Origin: Isosphaera sp.
GTDB taxonomy: Bacteria > Planctomycetota > Planctomycetia > Gemmatales > Gemmataceae
DNA: 60,691 bases
NCBI GenBank assembly: GCA_013822345.1
Contig: PNKH01000039.1
Location: forward strand, 1 to 60,691
Direction of reading: 5' to 3'
The notes beneath the pieces are model-generated. The model worked only from the letters and a program-made list of their open reading frames with translations, searched no databases and had not been told where the DNA came from. Positions 49,072-58,237 of this stretch are shown here, piece after piece. The stretch's first letter is position 1. Each line of letters begins with the position of its first letter. The position numbers and the translations under genes were made by a program.

Positions 49072-52000
49072 TCACTTCTCCTTCTCTTCGACGCCCAGCA
49101 GCCGGGCGGCCTCCTCACGGAGGAAGCCCAACTCGTCCGCCGCGGGCTTGCTCTTCTCCACCCAAGGCAGGGCCCGCTCGTACCACCGCCGGGCCTCCGG
49201 CTTGTCGCCGAGCTGCCAGTGGGTCATGGCCAGGAAGAACTGGGCCTGGCCCCCCCCGCCGCCGGGCCGGGTCACCGCCTCGTCCAGCGCCTTCACCGCC
49301 TCCTTCCAGCGGCCGGCGCGGTACCGCGCCGCCCCCAGCGTCGTCCAGTGCTCCCCCTGCCGCGGGGCCAGCTCGACCGCCTGCTCGGCCAGCTCCAGGG
49401 CCAGGGCCGGGGCGCGGAACCCCGGGGCGTTGGCCAGGAACCACGCCAGGGTGTCCAGGGCGGCCGGGTCGCCGCCGGCGCGCTTGACGGCCTCGCGGAC
49501 GTGCCCGCGGACCGCCCGGTCGTACCCGCCGGCCGCCTCCCCGCGCTTCGCCTCCGGAAGCCCGGCGTCCGCCCGCGCCAGGTCGGCGCACCGGAGCAGC
49601 ACCTTCACCGCCCGGAAGTGCTCCTCCCAGTTGTCCGGGTAGAGGCGCGGCGGCTCGGCCGCCGCCCGCGCCGCCGCCGCGTGGTCGCCCAGCGCCAGGT
49701 GGGCGTCGGTCAGGTTCCGGTAGTGGTTCCGGAGGAACGCCCGGTACCGCGGGCTCCCCGGGTCGGACTGACCGGCCGCCTTCTGAACGGTCACGGCCTC
49801 CTCCAGCAGCCGGGCGGCCTCCGCCGGCTTCCCCCGGCGGGTCAGCAGCATCGCGAAGTTGTTCAGGACGGCCCCGAGCTGGCTCCGGTCCGCCGGCCCG
49901 GCCGCCGGCCCGCTCGCGCGCTTCCGCCACAGCGCGGCGGCCCGGCCGAACGCCTCCTCCGCCTCGTCCGGCTGGTTGGCCGCCTCGAGCTGGCCGGCCA
50001 GCTCGAACTGGCACTGCGCGTCCTCCGGGATCAGCCGGGCGGCCCCCCGGTAGGCGGCGACGGCCTCGCGCGGGTTCCGCTTCGCCGCCCACGCCCGGGC
50101 CAGCCCGACGTGCGCCTCGACGAGGTCCGGCTTCCGGCGGATGGCGTCCCCGTAGGCGGTGACGGCCTCGTCGTACTGCCGCACGGCCGCGAGGGTGTTG
50201 CCGAGCTTGCAGTGACCCGTCGCGACACCCGGGGCCAGGCGGATCGCCTCGCGCAGGACGACGACGGCGGCGGCGTAGTCCCTCTTCCCGAACAGGGCCG
50301 TGCCCAGGTTCTCGTGGGCTAGGGCGTCGTCCGGCTCCAGGAGCACGGCCCGCTCGAACGCCCGGATCGCGCCCTCGTAGTCCCGCTGGTGGTCGCACAG
50401 GACGATGCCCAGCGAGAGGTGAAAGGCGGCCGACCCGGGCCGGAGGCGGACGGCCTCCCGGTGGTGGCGGACGGCCTCGTCCACGTCGCCCGCTTCGACG
50501 AGGGCGGTGCCCAGGTTGTGGTGCGCCTGGGCGTAGTCCGGCCGGAGGCGGACGGCCTCCCGGTACGCGGCGGCGGCGCCCGCCCACTGCCGCTCGGCAC
50601 CCAGCGCGTCGCCGAGGGTGGCGTGGGCGTCGGCCAGGGCCGGGTCGAGGCCGATGGCGTCCCGGAGGGCCGTCACCGCCTCGTCCGTCAGCCCCCCACC
50701 CAGCAGGGTCGCGCCGAGGTCCAGCAGCGTCTGGGCGTGGGGCGGCCGGCGGCGGAAGGCGTCGAGGTAGACCTCCCGCGCGTCGTCGGCCCCCAACTCG
50801 CGCAGGGCCGTCGCCAGGTTCATCAGCGTCGAGAAGTCGTGCGGGCGGAGGCGGCGGGCTTCCCGCAGGACCGGGACGGCCTCGGTCGTCCGATCCAGCT
50901 GCCGCAGCGCCGACCCCAGGTTGAGGTGGGCGGTGGCGCTCCCGGGGTCGAGGGCGACGGCGTGCCGCAGCACGGCGACGGCCTCCTCGAACCGCTTCAG
51001 CTTGACCAGGGTGACGCCGTGGTTGCTGTACGCCACGCTTTGCCCGGGGCTGACCCGGATGGCCTCCCGGCCGGCGGCCAACGACTCCTCGTACCGCCCC
51101 CGGTCGTCGAGCACCTCCGCGAGCACGTGGTGCGCGAGGTAGGCGTCCGGGTGGGTCTCGACGACCCGCCGGCAGGCGGCGGCGGCTTCGTCGAGGTCGC
51201 CGCCGTCTCGCAGCGCCCCGGCCAGGCCGAGCTGGGCGAGGAGGTTCCGCGGGCGGACGGCGAGGGCGGCGGAGTAGAGGCAGGCCGCCTCGCGCGGGTT
51301 CCCCCTTCCCGCCGGCCCGCGCAGGGCCTGCGCGAGGCGGACGTTGAACCAGAACTCGCCGGGCTGCCGGCCCTGCGCCTTCCGGAGGAATGCCACCGTG
51401 GGCTCCGCCGCCCCGGCGTTCTGTAGCGCTTCGGCCAGGAGCAACTGGCTCGCCACCGGCAGGGCGAGGGCGGCGTCCTCCCCGGCCAACTCCTCCAGGG
51501 CGGCCCGGTCCTTCTTCGCCAGGGCGTCCCGGACCCGCTCGCGCCACGGGTCGGGGTCGGCGGCCCGGGCGACCGCGAGCAGGTGCTTCCAGCCGTCGTC
51601 CGCCGGCCGCGCCCCGCGCCGCCAGACGACCCAGTCGTCCAGCGCCGCCGCCGCCTCGACGGCGGCCCCGCGCTCCCGGATCCGCCGGCCCGCCTCCGCG
51701 GCGTCGAGCTGTCCGACGGGCACCCCGTACTCGTCGAACGCCCGGGTCAGCTCCGCGTCGACGTCCACGTCCTCCAGTTGCTGCCACCGCCCGGCGGCGA
51801 CCGGCCCTCTCCCGCCGTACACCCGCTCCCCGACGAAGTACTCCCGGATCATCCCCTTCCGCTGGTGGACCGCCTCGATCCGGACGAGCAGGTCCAGGTC
51901 GCGCTGGCGGTCGCGCACCCGGTCGCGGAGGTCGTCGGCCGCCTCGCCGGCGGCCAGCGCCGCCTCGGCCCGCCGCGCCGCCTCCACCGCCTGGGCGAGG

Positions 52001-53364
52001 CGCCGCGCCGCCTGGTGCTCCCGCGACTCGTCCAGGGCGGCGAGCACGGCGCCGGCGGTCCGGGCCCGGCCGTCGGCCCGCTCCCGCAGCCGCCACCCGA
52101 CCAGCCCGGCCGCGGTGCCGACCGTGGTCAGCACCGCAGCGGCGACCACCGCCGCGAGCCACACGGCCGCCCGGTTCCGCCGGACGAACTTCCGCACCCG
52201 GTACGCGACCGCCGGCGGCCGCGCCAGGACCGGCTCGTCGGCCAGATACCGCTGCACGTCGGCGGCCAGCGCCGCGGCCGTCTCGTACCGCCGGTTCCGG
52301 TCCTTCTCCAGCGCCTTCATCACGATCCAGTCGAGGTCCCCGCGGACCGCCGCCGACAGCCGCCGCGGCTCCGTCCCGCGGTTCGCCGACGCGGTCGCCG
52401 CGGCCGGCCCGAGGGTCGACAGCCGGGTGCTCGGCTTGGGCGGCTCCTCCTCCCGGATGATCCGCCGGATCTCGTCGTACCCGACCCCCCGGAACCGGGC
52501 CGGGTCGAACGGGGTTGTCCCGGTCAGCAGCTCGTACAGGAGCACCCCGAGGGAGTAGATGTCGCTCCGGGTGTCGGCGTCCAGCCCGCTCCCCCCGGCC
52601 TGTTCCGGGGACATGTACAGCGGGGTCCCGATCATCTGGGCGAACCCGGTGAACACCGTCTTGTCCGTCAAGTCCTGCCCGACGGCCTTCGCCACCCCGA
52701 AGTCGATCACCTTGACCACCGGGGTCACGTCGTGCACCGTCACCAGGACGTTGTTCGGCTTGATGTCCCGGTGGATGACCCCCTTCTGGTGGGCGTGCTG
52801 GACCGCCGCGCAGACCTGGAGGAACAGCCCGAGCCGGTCCCGGGGCGTCAGCCGCTCCCGGTCGCAGAAGTCGGTCACCGGCACCCCGCGGACCAGCTCC
52901 ATCACGAAGTACGGGCGGCCGGCGGCGGTCGCCCCGCCGTCCAGGACGGTGGCGATGTTCGGGTGGTCCATCAGGGCCAGGGCCTGCCGCTCGGCCTCGA
53001 ACCGGGCGACCACCTGGCGGGTGTCCATCCCGGGCTTGAGCACCTTCAGGGCGACCCGCCGGCGGACCGGGGCGGTCTGCTCGGCCAGGAACACCACCCC
53101 GAACCCGCCCTCCCCGATCCGCTCCAGCAGCTTGTACGGCCCGACCGCCGACCCGGGGGGGTCGGCCGGGGACAGGTCGACCGTGTCGGGCGGGCGGGTG
53201 TGGATGCTCCCCATCCCCAGGTGGGCGCGGAGCAACTCCTCGACCCGGGCCCGCACCTCCGTGCGCCCGCCGCACGCCGCGTCCAGGAACTCGGGCCACC
53301 CGCCGGGCGGGTGGTCGAGGGCGGCCAGGAACAGCGACCGGGCCTGGTCTTCGAACGCGGTCAT
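49072..53364 (-). CDS. Ser/Thr protein kinase with membrane helix and long TPR array
   Basis: A 1430-residue kinase. Residues 1-60 are the helical leader typical of planctomycete kinases linked to ECF sigma factors (FLDAACGGRTEVRARVEELL). Kinase domain about 76-375: GEGGFGVVF loop, Lys107 in VALKVL, HRDIKPNNVL at 198-207, DFG at 221-223, GTPLYMSPEQA. A membrane helix follows near 400-425 (AVWLAAVVAAAVLTTVGTAA). From about residue 650 to 1400 there are some fifteen or more TPR motifs (LRPDYAQAHHNLGTALVEAG). It lies 89 bases after the sigma factor gene. Confidence 0.93.
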   Translation of the reverse strand: MTAFEDQARSLFLAALDHPPGGWPEFLDAACGGRTEVRARVEELLRAHLGMGSIHTRPPDTVDLSPADPPGSAVGPYKLLERIGEGGFGVVFLAEQTAPVRRRVALKVLKPGMDTRQVVARFEAERQALALMDHPNIATVLDGGATAAGRPYFVMELVRGVPVTDFCDRERLTPRDRLGLFLQVCAAVQHAHQKGVIHRDIKPNNVLVTVHDVTPVVKVIDFGVAKAVGQDLTDKTVFTGFAQMIGTPLYMSPEQAGGSGLDADTRSDIYSLGVLLYELLTGTTPFDPARFRGVGYDEIRRIIREEEPPKPSTRLSTLGPAAATASANRGTEPRRLSAAVRGDLDWIVMKALEKDRNRRYETAAALAADVQRYLADEPVLARPPAVAYRVRKFVRRNRAAVWLAAVVAAAVLTTVGTAAGLVGWRLRERADGRARTAGAVLAALDESREHQAARRLAQAVEAARRAEAALAAGEAADDLRDRVRDRQRDLDLLVRIEAVHQRKGMIREYFVGERVYGGRGPVAAGRWQQLEDVDVDAELTRAFDEYGVPVGQLDAAEAGRRIRERGAAVEAAAALDDWVVWRRGARPADDGWKHLLAVARAADPDPWRERVRDALAKKDRAALEELAGEDAALALPVASQLLLAEALQNAGAAEPTVAFLRKAQGRQPGEFWFNVRLAQALRGPAGRGNPREAACLYSAALAVRPRNLLAQLGLAGALRDGGDLDEAAAACRRVVETHPDAYLAHHVLAEVLDDRGRYEESLAAGREAIRVSPGQSVAYSNHGVTLVKLKRFEEAVAVLRHAVALDPGSATAHLNLGSALRQLDRTTEAVPVLREARRLRPHDFSTLMNLATALRELGADDAREVYLDAFRRRPPHAQTLLDLGATLLGGGLTDEAVTALRDAIGLDPALADAHATLGDALGAERQWAGAAAAYREAVRLRPDYAQAHHNLGTALVEAGDVDEAVRHHREAVRLRPGSAAFHLSLGIVLCDHQRDYEGAIRAFERAVLLEPDDALAHENLGTALFGKRDYAAAVVVLREAIRLAPGVATGHCKLGNTLAAVRQYDEAVTAYGDAIRRKPDLVEAHVGLARAWAAKRNPREAVAAYRGAARLIPEDAQCQFELAGQLEAANQPDEAEEAFGRAAALWRKRASGPAAGPADRSQLGAVLNNFAMLLTRRGKPAEAARLLEEAVTVQKAAGQSDPGSPRYRAFLRNHYRNLTDAHLALGDHAAAARAAAEPPRLYPDNWEEHFRAVKVLLRCADLARADAGLPEAKRGEAAGGYDRAVRGHVREAVKRAGGDPAALDTLAWFLANAPGFRAPALALELAEQAVELAPRQGEHWTTLGAARYRAGRWKEAVKALDEAVTRPGGGGGQAQFFLAMTHWQLGDKPEARRWYERALPWVEKSKPAADELGFLREEAARLLGVEEKEK

Positions 53365-53453
53365 GGGGGCCTCGGCGGCGCGGTGCCGCTACCGGACAGT
53401 GCGCCGCGGGCGGGCGGAGTTTCTCACGGCGTGCGGGAAAAACCGGCCGGCCG

Positions 53454-54011
53454 CTACCGGGTGCTCGTCAGCTCGGCGTGCAGCCACGCCCGGGCGTACG
53501 CCCAGTGCCGGTACGCGGTCGCGGGGGAGATGTCCAGGACCGCGGCGGCCCGGTCGAGGGCGAGGCCGGCGAAGTACCGGAGCTTGACGAGCTCGCCGGC
53601 GAGCGGGTGGAGTTCGGCCAGCCGGCCGAGGGCGTCGTCGAGGGCGGCGAGCTGGTCGGGGGTGACGGAGGTGGCCGGGTCGAGGTCCTCGAAGTCGACC
53701 CGGTGCCAGTCCCCGCCGCGCTTCTCCCGCCCCTTCCCGCGGGCGGCCTCGACCAGGATGCGGCGCATGGCCTCGGCGGCGGCGGCGAAGAAGTGGCCGC
53801 GGCCGTTCCACCCGTCCGGCTGCCCGCCGGCGAGCCGGAGGTACGCCTCGTGGACCAGGGCGGTGGCCTGGAGGGTCTGGCCCGGCTTCTCCGCGGCCAC
53901 CCGGGCGGCGGCCAGCTTCCGCAGCTCGTCGTACACGAGCGGCAGCAGCTCGGCCGCCGCCTGAGGGTCGCCGGCCGCGGCGGCGTCCAGGGTGCGGGTG
54001 AGGTCGGGCAT
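53454..54011 (-). CDS. ECF-type RNA polymerase sigma factor
   Basis: A 185-residue sigma factor of the TIGR02999-like (ECF sub-family paired with kinases) type. Region 2 is in LLPLVYDELRKLAAARVAAE and LVHEAYLRLAGGQ; region 4 is LVKLRYFAGLALDRAAAVLD then ISPATAYRHWAYARAWL, the helix-turn-helix that binds the -35 element. No anti-sigma gene is next to it; in these pairs the kinase that follows is thought to control the sigma factor. The ATG at 54011 gives the usual start MPDLTRTLDAAAAGDPQAAA. Confidence 0.93.
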   Translation of the reverse strand: MPDLTRTLDAAAAGDPQAAAELLPLVYDELRKLAAARVAAEKPGQTLQATALVHEAYLRLAGGQPDGWNGRGHFFAAAAEAMRRILVEAARGKGREKRGGDWHRVDFEDLDPATSVTPDQLAALDDALGRLAELHPLAGELVKLRYFAGLALDRAAAVLDISPATAYRHWAYARAWLHAELTSTR

Positions 54012-54064
54012 AGCCCGAGGATACCCTGACCCCGGCGGCGGGGCAAGGACGGGACCCGCTGGGT

Positions 54065-54200
54065 CAGGGCCGTTCGGTGTGGGGGGTGGGGTCGGTTTCA
54101 CCCGCTCCCGGGCGGTCGCGGGTCGCCCCGGCGCACGGCGAACCGCGACCGTCCGGGAGCGGGTGCGACGCCGCCCAGACCCACACACCGAACGGCCCTG
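54065..54200. repeat. Long (136-bp) imperfect hairpin with two nested arms
   Basis: Outer arms CAGGGCCGTTCGGTGTG (from 54065) and CACACACCGAACGGCCCTG (to 54200) pair; inner arms CACCCGCTCCCGGGCGGTCG and CGACCGTCCGGGAGCGGGTG pair with few mismatches. It lies upstream of the sigma factor gene, which starts at 54011 and reads away from it, and downstream of the epimerase remnant. Confidence 0.85.
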
Positions 54201-54207
54201 CCCGCCG

Positions 54208-54278
54208 GGTCGTGCGTCAGTTCGGCCCCCGCCGGCTCCGCTTCCAGGCCGATCCGGGGCGAACTGACGCACGACCCC
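54208..54278. repeat. Inverted repeat ending the epimerase remnant
   Basis: GGGTCGTGCGTCAGTTCG (from 54208) pairs with CGAACTGACGCACGACCC (to 54278). The stop codon of the truncated epimerase frame falls inside it. Confidence 0.88.
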
Positions 54279-54864
54279 GGCTCCCGGCCGAGGAGCCGGC
54301 GGGCCCGTGAGATGCCCAGCCCGTAGCGGTCCGCCGCCCGTCGGTGTACACCCCGGCGGTCCGCAGGAGCACGACCGGGGTGCCGCCCCGCTCCCGGCGG
54401 ATCAGCCCCTCCGTCCGGACCTTCGGCGCCGGGTAGTACCAGGTCGCCTCGACCGGGGAGTCCTCCGTGATCCTCTCCCCCGGGTTGCCCGGCTTGTGCA
54501 CCAGCATGGTGCTGGAGAAGACAAACAGCTCGCCCCGGAAGTCCCGCAGCCCCCGCCCGGTCCCGCGGACGGTGACCTCCCCGTACTTGTCGCTCGGCTC
54601 CCCCTCGAAGTCGGAGTACGCGGCCAGGTGGACGACCGACGCGATCCGGTCCCCGTGCCGCTCCCGGAGCCGCCGCAGCCCGTCCCGGACGCTGTCGTCC
54701 GAGGCCACGTCCAGCTCGATGCAGTCGGCGCGGGCCGGCGGGTGCGGCTCGCCCGGCCGGTCGAACCCGACCTCCTCGTACTCCGGGTCGAGCCGGGCCG
54801 CCAGGGCGGCCCCGATCAGCCCGCTGCTCCCGGTGATGACCACCGTCTCGCGCCCGCCGCTCAT
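54217..54864 (-). pseudogene. NAD-dependent epimerase/dehydratase, internally deleted and frameshifted
   Basis: 215 codons remain open. The N-terminal Rossmann start VVITGSSGLIGAALAARLD, VVHLAAYSDFEG, VFSSTMLVHKPGN, YYPAPKVRTEGLI and VVLLRTAGVYTD are a normal extended short-chain dehydrogenase up to residue about 175. After GVYTD the frame goes astray. In another frame the next bases read ADRYGLGISRARRLLGREPG, which is the normal C-terminal motif of this family. So about 80-100 middle residues are deleted and the end is out of frame and cut by a palindromic repeat. Family members run to about 300 residues. It is not likely to be functional. Confidence 0.8.
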
Positions 54865-55091
54865 CGTCGCGCCCTCCCGAAGGGTGGTGTGGGGTCGGCC
54901 GCCCCGAGCCGGACCCCGAGTCGGGGAACCGGGCCGCCGGGCCGGGGGTCGCCCGGCGGGGCCGGCACCCCGGGCGGTCTCGGGTCGGGGACCGGGAGCG
55001 GGGGCACCGGGTCCGGGACGGGCGGGAAGTCGGGCCCGGGTGGGGCGGTCGGTGGTGAGGGCACGGCCGGTCCTACGGAGAATGCGGGTGG

Positions 55092-55347
55092 TCACGCGGC
55101 GACCGCCGCGGACCCGGCGAGCAGTTCCCGGACCACTTCGTCTGGGGTCCGGGTGAAGTCCTCGTACCGCGCCCCGAGGGCCAGGAACGGCTCCGGCTCC
55201 CCGGGCGCGGACGGCGCCGTCCGCGAGGCCCACGAGCCGGCAGACGGCCTCGACCGTGGCCCGCATCGTCAACCCGGTGGCCGGCCCGTCGCCCGCCAAG
55301 GCCACGACCTTCCCCCGGACATCGGCCGAGGCCCGGCCCAGAGGCAT
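55092..55347 (-). pseudogene. Short unknown gene, probably frameshifted
   Basis: From the ATG at 55347 the frame reads MPLGRASADVRGKVVALAGD and TMRATVEAVCRLVGLADGA, then turns into Arg/Gly-rich low-complexity sequence. A one-base shift at that point gives EPEPFLALGARYEDFTRTPD and EVVRELLAGSAAVAA, then TGA at 55094-55092, which looks like real protein. Together this would be a protein of about 85 residues. No family is recognised. With the epimerase remnant it accounts for most of the 54865-55500 gap; the rest holds nothing I recognise. Confidence 0.4.
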
Positions 55348-55500
55348 TCTTCGCCCCCGGCCCGCGCGGTGATTGATTACCTGACGACTCCTTCCTCAGA
55401 ACCCGACAGGGCGGCCCCGGCCCGCCGGTGACAATAGCTACGGGCCGCGGCACGACGGCGCGGGCTCGACCACCCGCGGCCCGTCGTGAGGAGTCTGCCC

Positions 55501-55734
55501 ATGCCTGCCGAACGCCCCGCGAACTCGAGCGACCTGGTCATGACCCAGGCGGACCTGCCCCCGGGGGTCGACGTCCCGGAGCCGGAGCAGCGCGCGATCG
55601 CCGCCCGGAGGGCCCCCGCGGACGGCGAGCCGTCGGTCGAGGTCGTCCGCCGGATCCGGCAGCTCGCCGACCGGGTCGGCGAGATCGACAAGCTCCGGGA
55701 GCTGGTCGACGAGCTGGCACAGATCCCCCGCTGA
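55501..55734 (+). CDS. Small hypothetical protein
   Basis: A 77-residue protein with GAGGAG at 55488-55493 in front of the ATG. The N-terminal half is Pro/Ala-rich and acidic (QADLPPGVDVPEPEQ); the C-terminal half is an amphipathic helix (VEVVRRIRQLADRVGEIDKL, RELVDELAQI) that may pair as a coiled coil. No domain is known to me. It stands alone among decayed genes; the good ribosome site and the clean helix argue for a real gene. Confidence 0.5.
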   Translation: MPAERPANSSDLVMTQADLPPGVDVPEPEQRAIAARRAPADGEPSVEVVRRIRQLADRVGEIDKLRELVDELAQIPR

Positions 55735-55946
55735 GCGGCCGCCGGCGGACGGCCGGGACCGGCGGCACCCGGGTCGAGCGCGCCACCCACCAGGCCTGCC
55801 GGAACACGCTCGCCCGCCGGGGCGGACGGGACGGGTAACCGCAAACGGCAGGCCGGGGCACCGTCCCGGGGTGCGAACGGCCAGGGGGATGACGGCCCGG
55901 AACAGCGCCTTCGGCTGACCGCCGGGGGCGCACCACGGGGGCGGGG

Positions 55947-56510
55947 ATGAGTGCGGGGGTGCCGCCGCGGACGCGGGGGGAGACCGAGGTCCGGGCCCAG
56001 CGGCCGCCGGCCGCCCGGGCGGTGGTGCTCCCGCCCCAGCGGCTCGTCCACGACGTGACCCCCGGCGGGGTCGCCCTACTGCTGGCCGCAGTGGCCGCCC
56101 TCGTCTGGGCGAACTCCGCCTGGGGGGAGGCGTACGTCCGGGCGTGGGAGACCCCGCTGGCCGTCGAGCTGGGGTCGTACCGGTTCGGGATGACGGTGCA
56201 CCACTGGGTGAACGACGGGCTGATGGCGGTGTTCTTCTTCGCCGTCGCCCTGGAGGTCAAGCGGGAGGCGCTGGAAGGCCACCTGCCCCGGGTGCGGACC
56301 GCGGCCCTCCCGGTGGCGGCCGCGGTCGGCGGGATGGCCGTCACGGCCGGGCTGTGCCTGGCGGCCGCTGGCGGGTAGGCGGTCCCGGTGGCCACCGACA
56401 TCGCCTTCAAGGTCGCGATCCTGGCCGCCTCGGTGGCGGCCGGGGCGGCCGGGTACCCCGTCCTCCGGGCCGTACTCCCCCGGCCCGCCGGGACCGCCGA
56501 ACCCCGATGA
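55947..56510 (+). pseudogene. nhaA: Na+/H+ antiporter NhaA, nonsense mutation and internal deletion
   Basis: The frame shows LLLAAVAALVWANSAWGEAY, then YRFGMTVHHWVNDGLMAVFF and FAVALEVKREALEGH, the N-terminal third of NhaA. After GLCLAAAGG a TAG at 56376 stands where the family has Trp (GW..P.ATDIAF). Beyond it the same frame continues AVPVATDIAF and then jumps at once to KVAILAASVAAGAAGYPVLR, which is like the last helix of NhaA. So about 200 middle residues, including the essential Asp pair region, are missing. It is a dead gene. Confidence 0.85.
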
Positions 56511-56532
56511 CCTGAATCCGAGGAGGTGGGCG

Positions 56533-57537
56533 ATGGGCGTTCTACTCCCGACCCGGGCCGTCTTGGTGGCGCTCCCCTGCGGGCTTGGCGACGACCGGCC
56601 GGACCGGGTCATCCGGGTTTCCGGCGAAGGGGTGGCGGCCGCGCCCCCGGACACGGCCACGATCCACACCGGGGTGGTGACCGGGGCGGCGTCGGCGACC
56701 GAGGCCCTCGCCGCCAACGGCAAGGCGATGGAGGCCGTGCCGGCGACCCTTGAGACGAACGGGGTCGCCGAACTGGAGATCCAGACGACCGCCTTCGACC
56801 TCAGGCCGGTCCACAAGCGGGCCGGCGACGGGCGGGTCCTGCCCGAGACCGCCGGGTACGAGGTGACGAACCGGGCCCGGGTCCGGGTGCGGAAGCTGGA
56901 CGACCTCGGGACGGTGCTCGACGCGGTGGTGAAGGCCGGGGGCAACCAGGTGTCGGGGATCGAGTTCGGGGTGTCCGACCCGGCGGCCGCCCTCGACACG
57001 GCCCGGCGGGCGGATGTCCTCGCGAAGGAGGCCGGGGTGAAGGTCGGGCGGGTGGTTTCGATCCAGGAGCACTCGCTCCACCGCCCGCAGCCCGAACTGC
57101 AGTCCCGGGCGTTGGCGGCGGACGCGGCGGCCGTCCCGGTGGCGACCCGGCGCGAGGAGTTCCGGGTCACCGTCCAGGTCGCCTACTCCGTCGCCGACGG
57201 GCCGTGTACCGACTTTCCCAGGTCCCCTATGTTGACTCCGCAACCCGGTGGTGCGGGAGGGAATCCAGTGCCCCGCGTCCCGCTCACCCGGCACCTGCCG
57301 GTGGGTGGGGTCCGACGCCGGTACGTATCGTGCCGGCACCCGGTCGGGAAGCCGCGGTGGCCGAGGTCGCCCGCCGCGTCGATGTGGGCGAGAACCTCCT
57401 CCGCACCTGGAAGAAGGCGTTCCTCGAGCGCGGTAGCGACGCCTTCCCCGGGCACGGCGACCCGACGCCGGCCGACGACGAGCTGCGGCGTCTGCGGGCC
57501 GAGAACGCCCGGCTGCGGGCCGAGCGGGACCTGCTAA
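56533..57537 (+). CDS. SIMPL-domain (DUF541) protein, 3' end altered by an insertion sequence
   Basis: The first 220 or so residues are a SIMPL/DUF541 protein: signal-like start MGVLLPTRAVLVALPCGLG, VIRVSGEGVAAAPPDTATI then IQTTAFDLRPVH, YEVTNRARVRVRKLDDLGTV and EFRVTVQVAYSVAD at the end of the domain. E. coli YggE is a relative with a role in oxidative stress. The natural end comes just after that point; here the frame enters an IS3-like remnant at about 57205 and adds about 110 foreign residues up to 57537. The upstream GAGGAGGTGG supports the ATG at 56533. Confidence 0.8.
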   Translation: MGVLLPTRAVLVALPCGLGDDRPDRVIRVSGEGVAAAPPDTATIHTGVVTGAASATEALAANGKAMEAVPATLETNGVAELEIQTTAFDLRPVHKRAGDGRVLPETAGYEVTNRARVRVRKLDDLGTVLDAVVKAGGNQVSGIEFGVSDPAAALDTARRADVLAKEAGVKVGRVVSIQEHSLHRPQPELQSRALAADAAAVPVATRREEFRVTVQVAYSVADGPCTDFPRSPMLTPQPGGAGGNPVPRVPLTRHLPVGGVRRRYVSCRHPVGKPRWPRSPAASMWARTSSAPGRRRSSSAVATPSPGTATRRRPTTSCGVCGPRTPGCGPSGTC

Positions 57538-57560
57538 AAAAAGCCAGGCCGGCACCGTGA
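57204..57560 (+). mobile_element. IS3-family insertion sequence remnant (OrfA only)
   Basis: The left end is near TGTACCGACTTTCCCAGGTC (57205). The frame that ends at 57560 encodes the end of an IS3 OrfA: VAEVARRVDVGENLLRTWKK (helix-turn-helix) and ELRRLRAENARLRAERDLLK (leucine zipper). The usual N-terminal start with R..YT.EF is lost. It runs into CTAAAAAAAG at 57533-57542, the slippery site where OrfB is normally made by a -1 frameshift. OrfB itself is absent; the sequence changes right after the slippery site. Confidence 0.8.
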
Positions 57561-57932
57561 CTGGATGAGCTGGTTTTCCAGGTCCTTCAGGTAGCCCTCG
57601 GGGTCCCGGCGGAACCGGCGGCGTCCGACCCGTCGCCGCCGCCGCTCCTCCAACTCGGCCCGCACCCGCCTCCACTCGTCCCGATCGGCCCCGGCCAGGT
57701 CGGCCGCCGTCCCCGCCCCGGCCCGGGTGCCCAGCCCCGCCACCAGCCGGGCCGACCCGCGCAGCACCAGCGCCGGCGACGCCCCCTTCCGCCCGGTCGC
57801 CCGCCGCTCGTGGTACCGGTGGCTCCCGAACGCCTGCTCCAGGTCGTTGTTCGTCCGCGGCAGGTCCGGGGTGTCGTAGCAGTGAAACAGCCCCGGCCAG
57901 TAACTCCGGCTCACCTTCAGGAAGTGGTCCAC
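57534..57932 (-). pseudogene. C-terminal fragment of a DDE-type transposase, family not assigned
   Basis: A 132-codon frame: VSRSYWPGLFHCYDTPDLPR, TNNDLEQAFGSHRYHERRAT and GRKGASPALVLRGSARLVAG. The RTNNDLEQ-like motif is the end of a transposase catalytic domain. The start is missing: upstream the sequence turns into the recombinase remnant. Its 3' end runs into the slippery A-run of the IS3 remnant on the other strand, so two insertion sequences are fused tail to tail. I cannot name the IS family. Confidence 0.6.
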
Positions 57933-57974
57933 CGCCAGCCCCAGGTCCCGGCTGTGTGGGTCGGGGCGTGGGTT

Positions 57975-58125
57975 GTGTGGGCGGGTCGCCCCGGCGAGCC
58001 ATCAGCTCGTGGAACCGGCGGTCGGCCTCCCGCTAGTCAGGGCCGAGGTTGTGTCGGACGCCGCCGACGGTGACGAAGTACGCCTGCCGGTCCTCGCGGT
58101 ACCAGGGCCTGAGGGTGCGGGCCAC
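57975..58125 (-). pseudogene. N-terminal fragment of a tyrosine recombinase, with a nonsense codon
   Basis: From the GTG at 58125 the frame reads VARTLRPWYREDRQAYFVTV and GGVRHNLGPD, then TAG at 58035-58033, then READRRFHELMARRGDPP. This is the usual N-terminus of planctomycete integrases (R-P-W-Y-R ... LG.D...A...FHELM). The rest of the integrase is gone. It lies 113 bases outside the tRNA-Phe fragment. Confidence 0.65.
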
Positions 58126-58237
58126 GAGAATGCCTCCGGGCGGTGACGGGGTGCGTCACGGCGGCCGGAGGCATTATTCCGTACTGGCGGGGGAAACCGC
58201 GACTTCGGGCCGACTGTTTCCCCAAGGATTTCTCGAG

